Assembly (NCBI RefSeq): GCF_030816715.1
Contig: NZ_JAUSYH010000001.1
Location: 682,001 to 746,000 of the forward strand
DNA: 64,000 bases
Origin: Streptomyces achromogenes
GTDB lineage: Bacteria > Actinomycetota > Actinomycetes > Streptomycetales > Streptomycetaceae
Reading direction: 5' to 3'
Shown here: piece by piece, positions 1-7,556 of the stretch
Numbering within the stretch: the first letter of the stretch is position 1
Layout: every line of letters starts with the position of its first letter
Notes under the pieces: model-generated
Seen by the model: only the letters and a program-made list of their open reading frames with translations
What the model was told of the DNA's origin: nothing
The model's database searches: none
Translations under genes and position numbers: made by a program

Positions 1-389
1 ACCCGGTCACCCCGCTGCGGTCGCGGCGGGACACCGCCCGCTACGTCGTCGCGCTGCTGGAGACCTGTGCCTACCACGCGCGGTCCCTGGCGGCGACGGC
101 GGAACTGCTGCCGACCCATCCGTCGATAGCGGCGGACCCGCGGCTGCGCCGGGCCGGTGCGCGCATCGTGCACAACATCGGGGCGATCGACGCGCGTGTC
201 ACGGACGAGCGGAGCACGGCGCAGGTGCTGGCCGGGCCGAGCGTCGCCGCGCTGCTGAAGCCGGGCGTCCCCGGGACGCCGCGCTACGGGCGGGTGACCG
301 ACCGGGTGCTGCGGCATCTCCAGCGCCTGGACGAGGCGGTGGTGGGCCTCGCCCGCCCGCTCGGGACGCCGGTGACGGCGCCGAAGTGA
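1..389 (+). CDS. C-terminal part of an unidentified protein (possibly FUSC-like), truncated at the window edge
   Basis: The frame beginning at base 3 stays open from the window edge to a TGA at 387-389, giving the last 128 residues of a protein whose start lies outside. The fragment is helical and rich in Ala, Arg and Leu, with no cysteine cluster or catalytic motif. The look (repeated helices, then a short Pro-rich end) resembles the cytosolic tail of FUSC-type aromatic-acid exporters of Streptomyces, but this is a weak resemblance and not an assignment. It converges on the next gene with a gap of 56 bases. Confidence 0.55.
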   Translation, partial: PVTPLRSRRDTARYVVALLETCAYHARSLAATAELLPTHPSIAADPRLRRAGARIVHNIGAIDARVTDERSTAQVLAGPSVAALLKPGVPGTPRYGRVTDRVLRHLQRLDEAVVGLARPLGTPVTAPK

Positions 390-445
390 GGGCGGGCCGG
401 GACGGGCCGGGGCCCCGCCGACTGCTGCGGCGGGCCCGGCCGGGC

Positions 446-877
446 TCAGAAGTCGGTGGGCATTCCGCTGGCCGCGGCGATGCCCCGCAGAGCCTCGGTG
501 TCCTTCTGACGCTGCTGTATGCAGCCGGCGATCTCGGCGAGACGGGACGGGTCGGACGCGGTGACCGCGTCGGTGACCACCCGGACCGGGCCGGTGCCGT
601 CCACCTGGATCTCCACCAGCTGGTTGTCCAGCCGGCCGGTGACCGCGGTGGCGATGACCAGAGCGGCCTCGTCGCGGATCTCCTGCGGCAGGTCCTGGGT
701 CTCCTGCGGGTCGAGGGCGAAGTCGATGCTTTCGGGTCGCTGTTCGTCGAGGGCGCGCAGCGCCGGGGCGACGACCTCCAGCAGGAGCTGGTAGTCGTCG
801 CTGTCCATGCGGACGCGCAGCAGGTCGAGATACATGTCCACGGGCCGTCCGTCGCGCGGGAACTCTGCTTCGTTCAT
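446..877 (-). CDS. conserved hypothetical protein, 143 aa
   Basis: This is a small acidic cytosolic protein with no signal peptide or membrane segment and no motif I recognise. The frame has typical Streptomyces codon bias and starts with ATG at 877. It lies 28 bases downstream of the DUF1206 gene in the same direction, so the two are probably co-transcribed. The C-terminal third is predicted helical and Gln/Arg-rich. No function can be offered. Confidence 0.75.
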   Translation of the reverse strand: MNEAEFPRDGRPVDMYLDLLRVRMDSDDYQLLLEVVAPALRALDEQRPESIDFALDPQETQDLPQEIRDEAALVIATAVTGRLDNQLVEIQVDGTGPVRVVTDAVTASDPSRLAEIAGCIQQRQKDTEALRGIAAASGMPTDF

Positions 878-905
878 CTGGTCCGTGTTCCCCGGCAGGC
901 GGCCC

Positions 906-1742
906 TCAGACCTTGCGCCAGCGAGCCATGCAGAAAGAGAACAGTCCGAAGAGGACGAGCCCGGCGGCGACGCAGGCCAGCAGGGCCGGCCCGGCGGGGG
1001 TGCCGGCGAAGGAACGCAGCGTGTCGTCGAGGCCCTTGGCCTTGTCGGGCCGGTAGTCCACGGCGGCCCGCACGGCGAACGCCCCGGCGGCCGCGAACAC
1101 CAGCCCGCGGGCCGCGCCGCCGCCCACCCCGGTGACGTCCACCAGACGCCGCATCCCCGGGGACATCTCCCCCAGCCGCAGCCGCTTGCGGTAGGACCGC
1201 ATGACGGCGCGGGCGCCGATCCACAGGCCGACGACGACGATCCCGACGCCGGCCGCGCCGACGATCCACTGGCCTCCGGGAAGGTCGAGCACCCGGGCGG
1301 TGACGTCCCGGGACTGTTCGTCGCTCGAACCGCCCCCGTCGCCCGAACCGGCAGCGAACTCCAGCACGGAGTAGGCGACGAAGGAGTAGAAGGCGCACCG
1401 GGCGAGCGCGGTCAGCCGCTTCCTGGCGCTGCGCCCGTCCTCGCCGGCCCCGCCGAAGACGGCCTCGGACAGCCGCCACAGCGCCATGCCGACCAGTCCG
1501 ACGCCCAGCGCCCACAGCAGTACGGCACCGTAGGGCTTCTCCGCTATCTCGGCGAGGGCGCCGCGGCGGTCGGCCTCCTGTCCGCTCTCGCCGAAGGCGA
1601 TCTGCAGGGCGATCACGCCCACCAGAAGATAGATCACACCCCGCGCGGCGAGCCCGGCCCGGGCCGCCCCCCTGGTCAGCGACCCCCGCGCCGCCCGCTC
1701 CGCCTCGGCCCGCCCGTTGCGCGCCAGTGCACTCGTGTTCAT
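906..1742 (-). CDS. DUF1206 domain-containing membrane protein
   Basis: The 278-residue protein has about six hydrophobic helices arranged as three pairs. Each pair starts with an Arg-Gly-Ala/Val-type turn (around residues 25, 110 and 205), the internal threefold repeat typical of DUF1206 membrane proteins. The function of the family is unknown. The start was placed at the ATG at 1742 because a GGGAGG Shine-Dalgarno lies about 8 bases upstream; extending the frame to 1937 would add a Cys/Arg-rich stretch translated from repeats and is not credible. The last residues (FxxARWRKV) are cytosolic and basic. It is probably the first gene of a two-gene unit with the hypothetical protein at 446-877. 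Confidence 0.85.
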   Translation of the reverse strand: MNTSALARNGRAEAERAARGSLTRGAARAGLAARGVIYLLVGVIALQIAFGESGQEADRRGALAEIAEKPYGAVLLWALGVGLVGMALWRLSEAVFGGAGEDGRSARKRLTALARCAFYSFVAYSVLEFAAGSGDGGGSSDEQSRDVTARVLDLPGGQWIVGAAGVGIVVVGLWIGARAVMRSYRKRLRLGEMSPGMRRLVDVTGVGGGAARGLVFAAAGAFAVRAAVDYRPDKAKGLDDTLRSFAGTPAGPALLACVAAGLVLFGLFSFCMARWRKV

Positions 1743-1869
1743 CCCGACCTCCCGGAATCCTCCCCGAACTTCGCGAGATCCGCATGCCCCGGCTCGGGCC
1801 GTACACACCCGCCGGCCGACGGGGCGGGCGCACCCCACGCAGGCGCCCCCACCAAGGCGCACCCGAAGG

Positions 1870-1960
1870 GGCGCACAGACAGGCAGGCGCACAGAGACAC
1901 AGCCGCACAGACAGGCGTCACAGGCGGGCAGGCGCACAGACGGGCAGGCGCACCGCGGCC
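1870..1960. repeat. degenerate short direct repeats (GGCGCACAGAC-type)
   Basis: The spacer between the DUF1206 and DUF5133 genes holds four to five imperfect copies of a 14-16 bp unit close to GGCGCACAGACAGGCA (near 1870, 1886, 1902 and 1930, with a shortened copy near 1946). The copies vary in length and sequence, so this looks like a decayed tandem expansion. It sits just upstream of the DUF1206 start (minus strand), in its likely promoter region. Confidence 0.6.
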
Positions 1961-1992
1961 GTTGCCGTGGTGCGCCTGCCCTTTCCGGCCGC

Positions 1993-2232
1993 TCAGGCGT
2001 ACACGCGCGGGCCGTCGTCGGTGTGCCGTCCGGCGGCGTCGGCCGCCGAAGCCGCGTCGAGCCACTGGCGCGCCGTCTCCAGCGCGTGTCGCACGTCCCG
2101 GGTCCCGGTGGACACGCACAGGGTGTAGGCGAGGTCGCGGGCCCGCGGATGCTGCTCGCCGGCGCCGACCTCCCTCAACGCCTCGTACTCGTCGACGAGT
2201 TTGCGCAGGACGGCGGGATGGGGCATCAGCAT
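1993..2232 (-). CDS. DUF5133 domain-containing protein, 79 aa
   Basis: The product begins MLMPHPAVLRKLVDEYEAL and contains the block YTLCVSTGTRDV followed by an amphipathic helix, which is the pattern of the small Streptomyces DUF5133 proteins. Its function is not known. The start at 2232 is chosen because ACGGAGAG lies about 7 bases upstream; the upstream extension to 2298 reads through non-conserved Arg/Lys sequence. It follows the sigma factor gene in the same direction with a gap of 62 bases, an arrangement that suggests co-expression with the stress sigma factor. Confidence 0.82.
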   Translation of the reverse strand: MLMPHPAVLRKLVDEYEALREVGAGEQHPRARDLAYTLCVSTGTRDVRHALETARQWLDAASAADAAGRHTDDGPRVYA

Positions 2233-2294
2233 GGGTCTCTTCTCTCCGTTCTTCGGTCGGCACCCGGCGGTGAGGGGACGGCTGTTCTGCCGTG

Positions 2295-3149
2295 TCAACG
2301 CAGCGCCTCCTGGCGCACCCGCTCACAGCTGCGGCTGATGAGCCGGGAGACGTGCATCTGGGAGATGCCCAACTGGTCGGCGATCCTGCTCTGCGTCATG
2401 TCCTCGAAGAAGCGCATGTAGAGGATGGCGCGTTCGCGTTCGGGCAGCCGCCGCAGACCCTCCTTGGCGGACTCGCGGTCCACCACGGTGTCGAAGGAGG
2501 AGTCGGCGGCGCCGAGGGTGTCGGCGAGGCTGTACCCGTCGTCGCCGGCCGGGAGCTCGGCGTCCAGCGAGAGGGTGCTGAAGCTCTCCAGGGCTTCCAG
2601 GCCGGCCGCGACCTCGTCCTCGGTGAGGCCGGTGTGGGCGGCGATGTCGGCGACCGAGGGCTCGGGGGCGCCGGGGGCCTGGGCCAGTTCCCGGCGGGCG
2701 ACGCGCACCTTGTTGCGCAGCTCCTGCACGCGGCGGGGCACGCGCAGCGCCCACATGCGGTCACGGAAGTGGCGCTTGATCTCACCGGTGATGGTGGGTA
2801 CGGCGTAGCTCTCGAAGGCGCCGCGCTCGGGGTCGAAGCGGTCGACGGCCTTCACCAGGCCGAGAGCGGCCACCTGCCGCAGGTCCTCGGTGGCCTCGCC
2901 GCGGTCGCGGAACCGGCCCGCGATCCGGTGGGCCATGGGCAGCCAAGCGGTGACGATCTCGTCGCGCAGGGCGTCCCGTTCCGGCCCGGCCTCCAGCGCG
3001 ACGAGCCGGGCGAACCGGCCTGCCGTGTCGGGCGCGTCGTCATGGGTGCGGCGCAGTTGGGCGGTCGTCTGCGCGGTGGGCCGCGCACTGGGCTGAGCAG
3101 GGGTGGAAGCCGTGACATCGTGACGGCTTGTCGACATGTCGATAGGCAT
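2295..3149 (-). CDS. RNA polymerase sigma factor, SigB/SigF/SigG family
   Basis: This is a group 3 (stress/sporulation) sigma factor of 284 aa that directs RNA polymerase to alternative promoters. Region 2 is visible around residues 60-135 (DLRQVAALGLVKAVDRFDP, then the GEIKRHFRDRMWALRVPRR core). Region 3 follows, and region 4 ends in the helix-turn-helix QSRIADQLGISQMHVSRLI near residues 250-270. All regions are intact, unlike the sigma gene at 46801. The start at 3149 has AGGAG 9 bases upstream; the ATG at 3173 is also in frame but lacks a ribosome site. An RsbW-like kinase gene lies just upstream on the same strand and is the natural anti-sigma candidate. Confidence 0.92.
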   Translation of the reverse strand: MPIDMSTSRHDVTASTPAQPSARPTAQTTAQLRRTHDDAPDTAGRFARLVALEAGPERDALRDEIVTAWLPMAHRIAGRFRDRGEATEDLRQVAALGLVKAVDRFDPERGAFESYAVPTITGEIKRHFRDRMWALRVPRRVQELRNKVRVARRELAQAPGAPEPSVADIAAHTGLTEDEVAAGLEALESFSTLSLDAELPAGDDGYSLADTLGAADSSFDTVVDRESAKEGLRRLPERERAILYMRFFEDMTQSRIADQLGISQMHVSRLISRSCERVRQEALR

Positions 3150-3328
3150 GCGGATTCGCTCCTGAACGGTCATTTCAGGGACAGACGACGAGAGGGCTTC
3201 CGCCACCCGGAGCGCACGGGGCGCCCCGGGGCGGACATACCGCTCCCGACGGCGCGCCTCCGGTCCGAAGCACGAACCTCCGTCTGCCCTGCCCCCCGGG
3301 GCGCAAACTCCGCCCGCCCGAAACCCGC

Positions 3329-3817
3329 TCACGGAATGTCCGCGGCCGTGCCCCCGGAGGGCCGGCCGGCGGGTCGGAACACCGGCACGACGGCGGTGAT
3401 GCGCTTGCCGCCGGAGGGCAGATCGGCCACCCGGACGTCGCGGGCCAGCCGGCACACGATCGGCCAGCCGCGGCCGCCCGCGCGGCCTCGTCCCCGTTCG
3501 TCGTACGGGTCGACGGCGACGGGCAGTCGGTCGCTGCGGTCGCTGACGGAGACCCGCACGGCGCGGCCGTCCACGTCGACGTCGAATCCCGTCATGCCGC
3601 CCCCGTGGAGGATGGCGTTGGTGGAGAGTTCCGAGGCGACGAGCAACGCGTCGGAGAGGCCCTCCTCGTCGTACGGGCACCCGGTGGCCCCGCATCGGCC
3701 GACCACCGCCCGTCGCACGGCATTGCGGACGTCGGCGGGTCGGCACCACTCGCCGTCCCCGCACCGGAACGGGTTGTCCGGCGTGTCCACGAAGTCGCTG
3801 GAGTAGTTCGTACGCAT
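3329..3817 (-). CDS. RsbW-like ATP-binding protein (candidate anti-sigma factor)
   Basis: The 162-residue protein is a lone histidine-kinase-type ATPase domain. The N box is visible as ASELSTNAILHG and the glycine-rich G boxes as the GRGRAGGRGW segment near residue 120. Such proteins in Streptomyces act as anti-sigma kinases or as regulators with unknown partners. The position 179 bases upstream of an intact SigB-family sigma gene, in the same direction, makes an anti-sigma role likely. The N-terminal 45 residues carry three cysteines (CGDGEWC and RCGATGC), a possible metal- or redox-sensitive element not needed for the ATPase fold. The start at 3817 has GGGGAG seven bases upstream. Confidence 0.85.
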   Translation of the reverse strand: MRTNYSSDFVDTPDNPFRCGDGEWCRPADVRNAVRRAVVGRCGATGCPYDEEGLSDALLVASELSTNAILHGGGMTGFDVDVDGRAVRVSVSDRSDRLPVAVDPYDERGRGRAGGRGWPIVCRLARDVRVADLPSGGKRITAVVPVFRPAGRPSGGTAADIP

Positions 3818-3941
3818 CCCTTCGCTCCCCTGGCTGTAGCCGAGTGATGGTGGCCGACGAGCGAGCCGTCGCCCCGACCCGCTGCCGTCGTGACGGCCGT
3901 CGGACTCGGGCCGGCGGCGACGACGCCCCGGCACTCCCGGA

Positions 3942-4013
3942 GCTCTCCGGCTCTCCGGCTCTCCGGCTCTCCGGCTCTCCGGCTCTCCGGCTCTCCGGCT
4001 CTCCGGCTCTCCG
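3942..4013. repeat. perfect 8-bp tandem repeat, 9 copies
   Basis: Nine uninterrupted copies of GCTCTCCG run from 3942 to 4013. The unit length is not a multiple of three, and the array lies in the 508-bp gap (3818-4325) between the RsbW-like gene and the next small gene, about 125 bases upstream of the RsbW-like start. Outside the array the gap is GC-rich sequence without a convincing gene; the long open frames across it on the minus strand are created by the array itself. A copy-number-variable microsatellite in a promoter region is the simplest reading. Confidence 0.97.
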
Positions 4014-4325
4014 GCGGACCGTGGTGCTCGCCCTTCGCCGCCGGGTCCCTGGTGCCGTCGAGGCGGCCCGGACCGTGCACCGCGGTCCGGCGTCGCCGGC
4101 CGACGGGCGGCGGGCGGCGGGCCCGTCGGCCGGTGAGGCGCCCGCCCGGCCTCGGCGAGGCGGGAGGCGGCCCGCTCGCCCCGGCGGTCCGGGTCCCGGA
4201 ACGGCGGCCCCGCCTGCGCCGGACCGCACCGCGTGGTCCTCTTCTCTTCGGCTGGCCGCCCCGCTCGACGCCAAACCTCCCGGACGGGGAGCAATCGTCC
4301 ACCCCGACCGGGGTAGACGGCGTAC

Positions 4326-4547
4326 ATGATGGATGTCGTGGACTCGGACGAACTGCTGCGCCGCATCCAGCGGGCCAGGACCTGCGCGCAGGAGGAGGTG
4401 CGGGCCTGGCGGGCCCGCGGCGCGGATCTCGCGGACGCCGACGCGGACGGGGCACGGGACGCCCGCACGCGGGGTATCGCCTACGAGGCCGTGCTCAGGG
4501 TGCTGGACGAGATCGTGGTCCCCGGCCGGTCGCCAGAAGGGACCTGA
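4326..4547 (+). CDS. small hypothetical protein, 73 aa
   Basis: A charged, mostly helical 73-residue protein starts with two adjacent ATG codons (4326 and 4329). There is no membrane segment and no recognisable domain; an Asp/Ala-rich turn (residues 35-43) separates two amphipathic helices. A GACCGGGGTAG stretch lies about 15 bases upstream and could hold a promoter -10 of SigB type, but the match is too weak to call. Codon bias is normal for the region. The call rests mainly on composition and the isolated open frame. Confidence 0.55.
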   Translation: MMDVVDSDELLRRIQRARTCAQEEVRAWRARGADLADADADGARDARTRGIAYEAVLRVLDEIVVPGRSPEGT

Positions 4548-4735
4548 CCTGGCCGGCGGCGTCCGGGACCGCCACCCGGCCTACGTCAACTGAGGCCGCC
4601 CGGGCGGCAGATGAGGTGAAGCAGGTCACGCAACCGGGTTTTTGGTGTGCCAAATCCCTGCGAATGGTTTACCGTTCATACATACGTGATGGTCGGGGTC
4701 GACTCACTTCTCCCCCGCGCCCCACGCTCGTACCG

Positions 4736-4774
4736 CCCTGGCTGGCTTCCCCCGTCCAGCCAGGGCTTTTCTCT
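4736..4774 (+). terminator. strong hairpin with T-rich tail upstream of the cNMP-binding gene
   Basis: CCCTGGCTGG (4736-4745) and CCAGCCAGGG (4756-4765) form a perfect 10-bp stem with a 10-base loop, followed by CTTTTCTCT. This is a Rho-independent terminator shape. No convincing gene ends just before it: the gap 4548-4879 contains only an AT-richer stretch near 4640-4690 that could be a promoter, plus this hairpin. It therefore could end a short non-coding RNA, or attenuate the gene at 4880. Confidence 0.6.
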
Positions 4775-4879
4775 GCCCGAACCCGGAAAGCCCCCTCCGC
4801 CGAGGTGCCCGGGGCGTCCCGAACGGCTGAAATGGAAGAGGCAAGCACCCCCGACGACCGCCGGCGAGAGGCCCGCGCC

Positions 4880-5335
4880 ATGACCAGAGCGACCAAGCTG
4901 CTGACCGCCCTTCCCCCGCCCCAGCGCCAGCGCCTGATGACCCTCGCCCGCGAGGTCTCCTTCCCCGAGGACGCCCGGATCTTCGAGGCGGGCGGTACGG
5001 CCGACCGCTTCTGGATCCTGCGCTCCGGTGCGGTCTCGCTCGTCCAGCAGGTGACGTCGCTGCGCCGCGTGACCGTGGCCGGCCTCGGCTCCGGCGACCT
5101 GCTCGGATGGTCGTGGCTGTTCCCGCCGTACCGGTGGGACTTCGGCGCGGAGGCCTTCAGCCCCGTACGGGCCTACGAGTTCGAGGCGCAGCCGGTGCTC
5201 AAGCTGTGCGAGGAGGACCCGGCGCTCGGCCTGACGCTGGTGCGGATCGTGGCCGAGATCCTCGCGCACCGGCTGGAGATGACCCGGGGCAAGCTCATGG
5301 AGCAGTACGGGACGCACCGGCGCGGAGTGCTGTAG
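4880..5335 (+). CDS. cyclic nucleotide-binding domain protein (Crp/Fnr-like, no DNA-binding domain)
   Basis: The 151-residue protein is a single cNMP-binding beta-roll: FPEDARIFEAGGTADRFWILRSGAVSL, then the GDLLGWSWLFPPYRWDFGAEA phosphate-binding-cassette region, ending in the C helix and stopping before any helix-turn-helix. It is a ligand-sensing module without an output domain, so it probably acts on a partner protein. The start at 4880 has GAGAGG about 8 bases upstream; an in-frame ATG at 4832 has no ribosome site. A terminator-like hairpin lies 105 bases upstream of the start. A second cNMP-type domain occurs in this window fused to a histidine kinase at 24854. Confidence 0.85.
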   Translation: MTRATKLLTALPPPQRQRLMTLAREVSFPEDARIFEAGGTADRFWILRSGAVSLVQQVTSLRRVTVAGLGSGDLLGWSWLFPPYRWDFGAEAFSPVRAYEFEAQPVLKLCEEDPALGLTLVRIVAEILAHRLEMTRGKLMEQYGTHRRGVL

Positions 5336-5361
5336 CGGCACGCGCCGCCCGGCTCCCCGGG

Positions 5362-6666
5362 TCAGAGGCGGTACCGGCGCAGCGCGGGCACCGCGGCCGC
5401 CAGGCCCAGCATCGCCACGATCACCAGCAGACCGCCGCCCGTCACGGCCGTGCGGGGCCCGAAGGCCGCCCCCGCCGTGCCGTGCAGAACGTCCGCCAGC
5501 CGCGGGCCGCCCGCCACCACGACCGTGAACACCCCCTGCATACGGCCGCGCATCTCGTCGGTGGCCGCCGACAGCAGGATCGCCCCGCGGAACACCATGG
5601 AGACCATGTCGGCGACGCCGGCACAGGCCAGGAACAGCACGGCGAACCACAGGCTGCCGCTCAGCCCGGCGCCGGCGATCGCCGCGCCCCACGCGACCAC
5701 CGCGCCGATGACCATCCAGCCGTGCCGGCGCGCCCGGGAGAAGGTGCCGGACAGCAGTCCGCCCGCCACCGCGCCGACGGGGATCGCGGCGAACAGCAGG
5801 CCTAGGGCGAGCCCCTCGCCGTAGGGGGCGTACGTCTCGGCGGCGAGCTGCGGGAACAGGGCGCGGGGCATGCCGAAGACCATGGCGATGACGTCGGCCA
5901 GGAAGGACAGCAGCAGCACCTTGTGCCGGGCGATGTAGCGGAATCCCTCCGCGATCTGCCGGATTCCCGCACGCCGGACCGTCGCGGTCCCCGCGGGCGG
6001 CAGCGCGGGCAGGCGGACCACGGCCCACAGGGTGACGCAGAGCGCGACGGCGTCGAGGAGGTACAGCTCCGGCAGACCGATGACGGGGATCAGGGCGCCG
6101 GCGAGCAGCGGGCCCGCGACCAGACCTGTCTGCATGACCGTCGAGCCGAGGGCGTTGGCGGCGGCCAGTTCGCCGGCGGGGACCAGCCGGGCGATGGAGG
6201 CGTTGCGAGCCGGCGCGTTCAGGCCGAAGAACGCCTGCTGGGTGGCGAGCAGCAGCATCAGCACGGCCACCGAGCCGAGGCCCGCCGCCGCCTGGAGCCA
6301 GAAGAGCACCGAGGTGACGGCGATGCCGCTGTTGGTGACCAGCAGCAGCTTTCGCCGGTCGACGGTGTCGGCGACCGCGCCGCCCCACAGCGCGAAGAGC
6401 ACCATCGGCGCCAGTCCGGCCAGGCTCGCGTATCCGACCCAGGCGGAGGAGCCGGTGATGTCGTAGATCTGCTTGGGCACGGCGACCGCGGTGAGCTGGC
6501 TGCCCACCGCCGTGACGACCGTGGAGGACCACAATCTCCGGTAGGCCGGCCGGCGCAGCGGGCGCGTGTCCATCGCCCAGCGGCGCCAGCCGGGCCGGGG
6601 GCGGCCTCGCGGGCTCGGCTCGGTCTCCTCGGCCTCTGCTGCGGTGCCGCTCTCGCTCGTGTCCAC
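5362..6666 (-). CDS. MFS transporter, EntS-like exporter
   Basis: A 12-helix major facilitator of 434 aa, of the branch that includes the enterobactin exporter EntS and macrolide exporters. After a charged N-terminal tail, helix 1 begins at RRLWSSTVVTAVGSQLTAVAV; the loop 2-3 motif appears as GGAVADTVDRRKLL, and the mid-protein linker holds RQIAEGFRYIARHK. Substrate cannot be told from sequence. The GTG at 6666 is preferred because ACCAGGA precedes it by 5 bases; an ATG at 6690 adds eight residues without a ribosome site. The gene converges on the cNMP-binding gene with only 26 bases between stops. Confidence 0.87.
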   Translation of the reverse strand: MDTSESGTAAEAEETEPSPRGRPRPGWRRWAMDTRPLRRPAYRRLWSSTVVTAVGSQLTAVAVPKQIYDITGSSAWVGYASLAGLAPMVLFALWGGAVADTVDRRKLLLVTNSGIAVTSVLFWLQAAAGLGSVAVLMLLLATQQAFFGLNAPARNASIARLVPAGELAAANALGSTVMQTGLVAGPLLAGALIPVIGLPELYLLDAVALCVTLWAVVRLPALPPAGTATVRRAGIRQIAEGFRYIARHKVLLLSFLADVIAMVFGMPRALFPQLAAETYAPYGEGLALGLLFAAIPVGAVAGGLLSGTFSRARRHGWMVIGAVVAWGAAIAGAGLSGSLWFAVLFLACAGVADMVSMVFRGAILLSAATDEMRGRMQGVFTVVVAGGPRLADVLHGTAGAAFGPRTAVTGGGLLVIVAMLGLAAAVPALRRYRL

Positions 6667-6861
6667 GCGAATCCTGGTTGCTCGATACATCTTTCGGGTC
6701 CGGGGTCACTATCCCAGTACCTGGCGGGGTTATGCCGCCCTTTGGACGAGCGATCTCAGCAGTCGGACGCCACTGTTCTCCCGACGCCCGCCACACGGCC
6801 TCGCCGGCCCTCCCGCCGACCGGGCCGGTGCGCAACTCCCCCGGCCCGGGTTCCGGGCGGT

Positions 6862-7476
6862 TCAGGCCCCCGCGACGAGCGTCACGCCGAGGACGATCAT
6901 CGTGGCGGCGACCAGGCCGTCCAGGACGCGCCAGGCCGAGGGCCGGGACAGGAAGCGGCCGAGCAGCCGGGCCCCGAAGCCCAGCGCGGCGAACCAGCAC
7001 ACGCTGGCGAGCGCGGCGCCGAGGCCGAAGGTCCAGCGCAGCGGACCGCGGTCGGCGGCGACCGAACCGAGCAGGAAGACGGTGTCGAGGTAGACGTGCG
7101 GGTTGAGCCAGGTCATGGCCAGGCAGGTCAGGACCGCGCGCCGGCGGGAGCCCGCCGGGCCGCCCCCGGTCACCAGCGCGCCCGAGGGCCGGAACACCCG
7201 CCGGGCCGCCAGCGCCCCGTAGCCGAGCAGGAACAGGCCGCCGATCCAGGCGACCGCGGTCAGCGCGCCGGGCCAGGCCGTCACCAGTGCGCCCACCCCG
7301 CCGACACCGAGCGCGATGAGCAGGGCGTCCGAGAGGGCGCAGATCCCGACGACGGCGAGGACGGCCTCCCGCCGGATCCCCTGGCGCAGGACGAAGGCGT
7401 TCTGGGCGCCGATGGCGACGATGAGCGAGAGACCGGTGCCGAACCCGGCGGTCGCGGCGGCGAGAGCGTGGGACAT
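6862..7476 (-). CDS. LysE/ArgO family basic amino acid exporter
   Basis: The 204-residue membrane protein has six hydrophobic helices and the family signature near the N-terminus (GLSLIVAIGAQNAFVLRQG) as well as TWLNPHVYLDT in the middle, which are diagnostic of lysine/arginine exporters. It should relieve excess intracellular basic amino acid. It is divergent from a LysG/ArgP-type LysR gene, the classical arrangement in which the regulator with bound lysine or arginine activates the exporter. No Shine-Dalgarno precedes the ATG at 7476 or the GTG at 7485; a TAGCGT hexamer at 7484-7489 suggests a leaderless transcript. Confidence 0.92.
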   Translation of the reverse strand: MSHALAAATAGFGTGLSLIVAIGAQNAFVLRQGIRREAVLAVVGICALSDALLIALGVGGVGALVTAWPGALTAVAWIGGLFLLGYGALAARRVFRPSGALVTGGGPAGSRRRAVLTCLAMTWLNPHVYLDTVFLLGSVAADRGPLRWTFGLGAALASVCWFAALGFGARLLGRFLSRPSAWRVLDGLVAATMIVLGVTLVAGA

Positions 7477-7483
7477 GCCGTCC

Positions 7484-7489
7484 ACGCTA
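7484..7489 (-). promoter_or_regulatory. possible -10 element of a leaderless lysE-type transcript
   Basis: Read on the minus strand the hexamer is TAGCGT, a common Streptomyces -10, placed 7 bases before the ATG at 7476. No ribosome-binding sequence exists between them. The -35 region is poor (TGTACG), as expected for a promoter that needs an activator. The divergent LysR gene starts about 70 bases away, so this short gap must hold both promoters and the regulator's site. Confidence 0.35.
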
Positions 7490-7556
7490 GGGAGGCGATC
7501 ACCGTGCGTACAGCTAAAGATTCTTACGTATCATCAGCGTTCGTGATGACGACGTG

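Noticed and set aside
3942..4013. CRISPR-like array
   Set aside because: Repeats are 8 bp without spacers and there are no cas genes anywhere in the window.
2295..4274. A 659-codon open frame extending the sigma factor upstream, with repeated Arg-Arg-Ala-Gly-Glu-Pro-Glu-Ser units
   Set aside because: The repeated peptide is only the translation of the 8-bp non-coding array, the frame crosses the whole RsbW-like gene, and the sigma start at 3149 has a proper ribosome site.
4676..7000. A 774-codon frame opposite to the cNMP-binding and in a shadow frame of the MFS gene
   Set aside because: It has no homology-like sequence, is rich in Arg/Gly/Pro typical of GC-rich shadow frames, and overlaps two clear genes.
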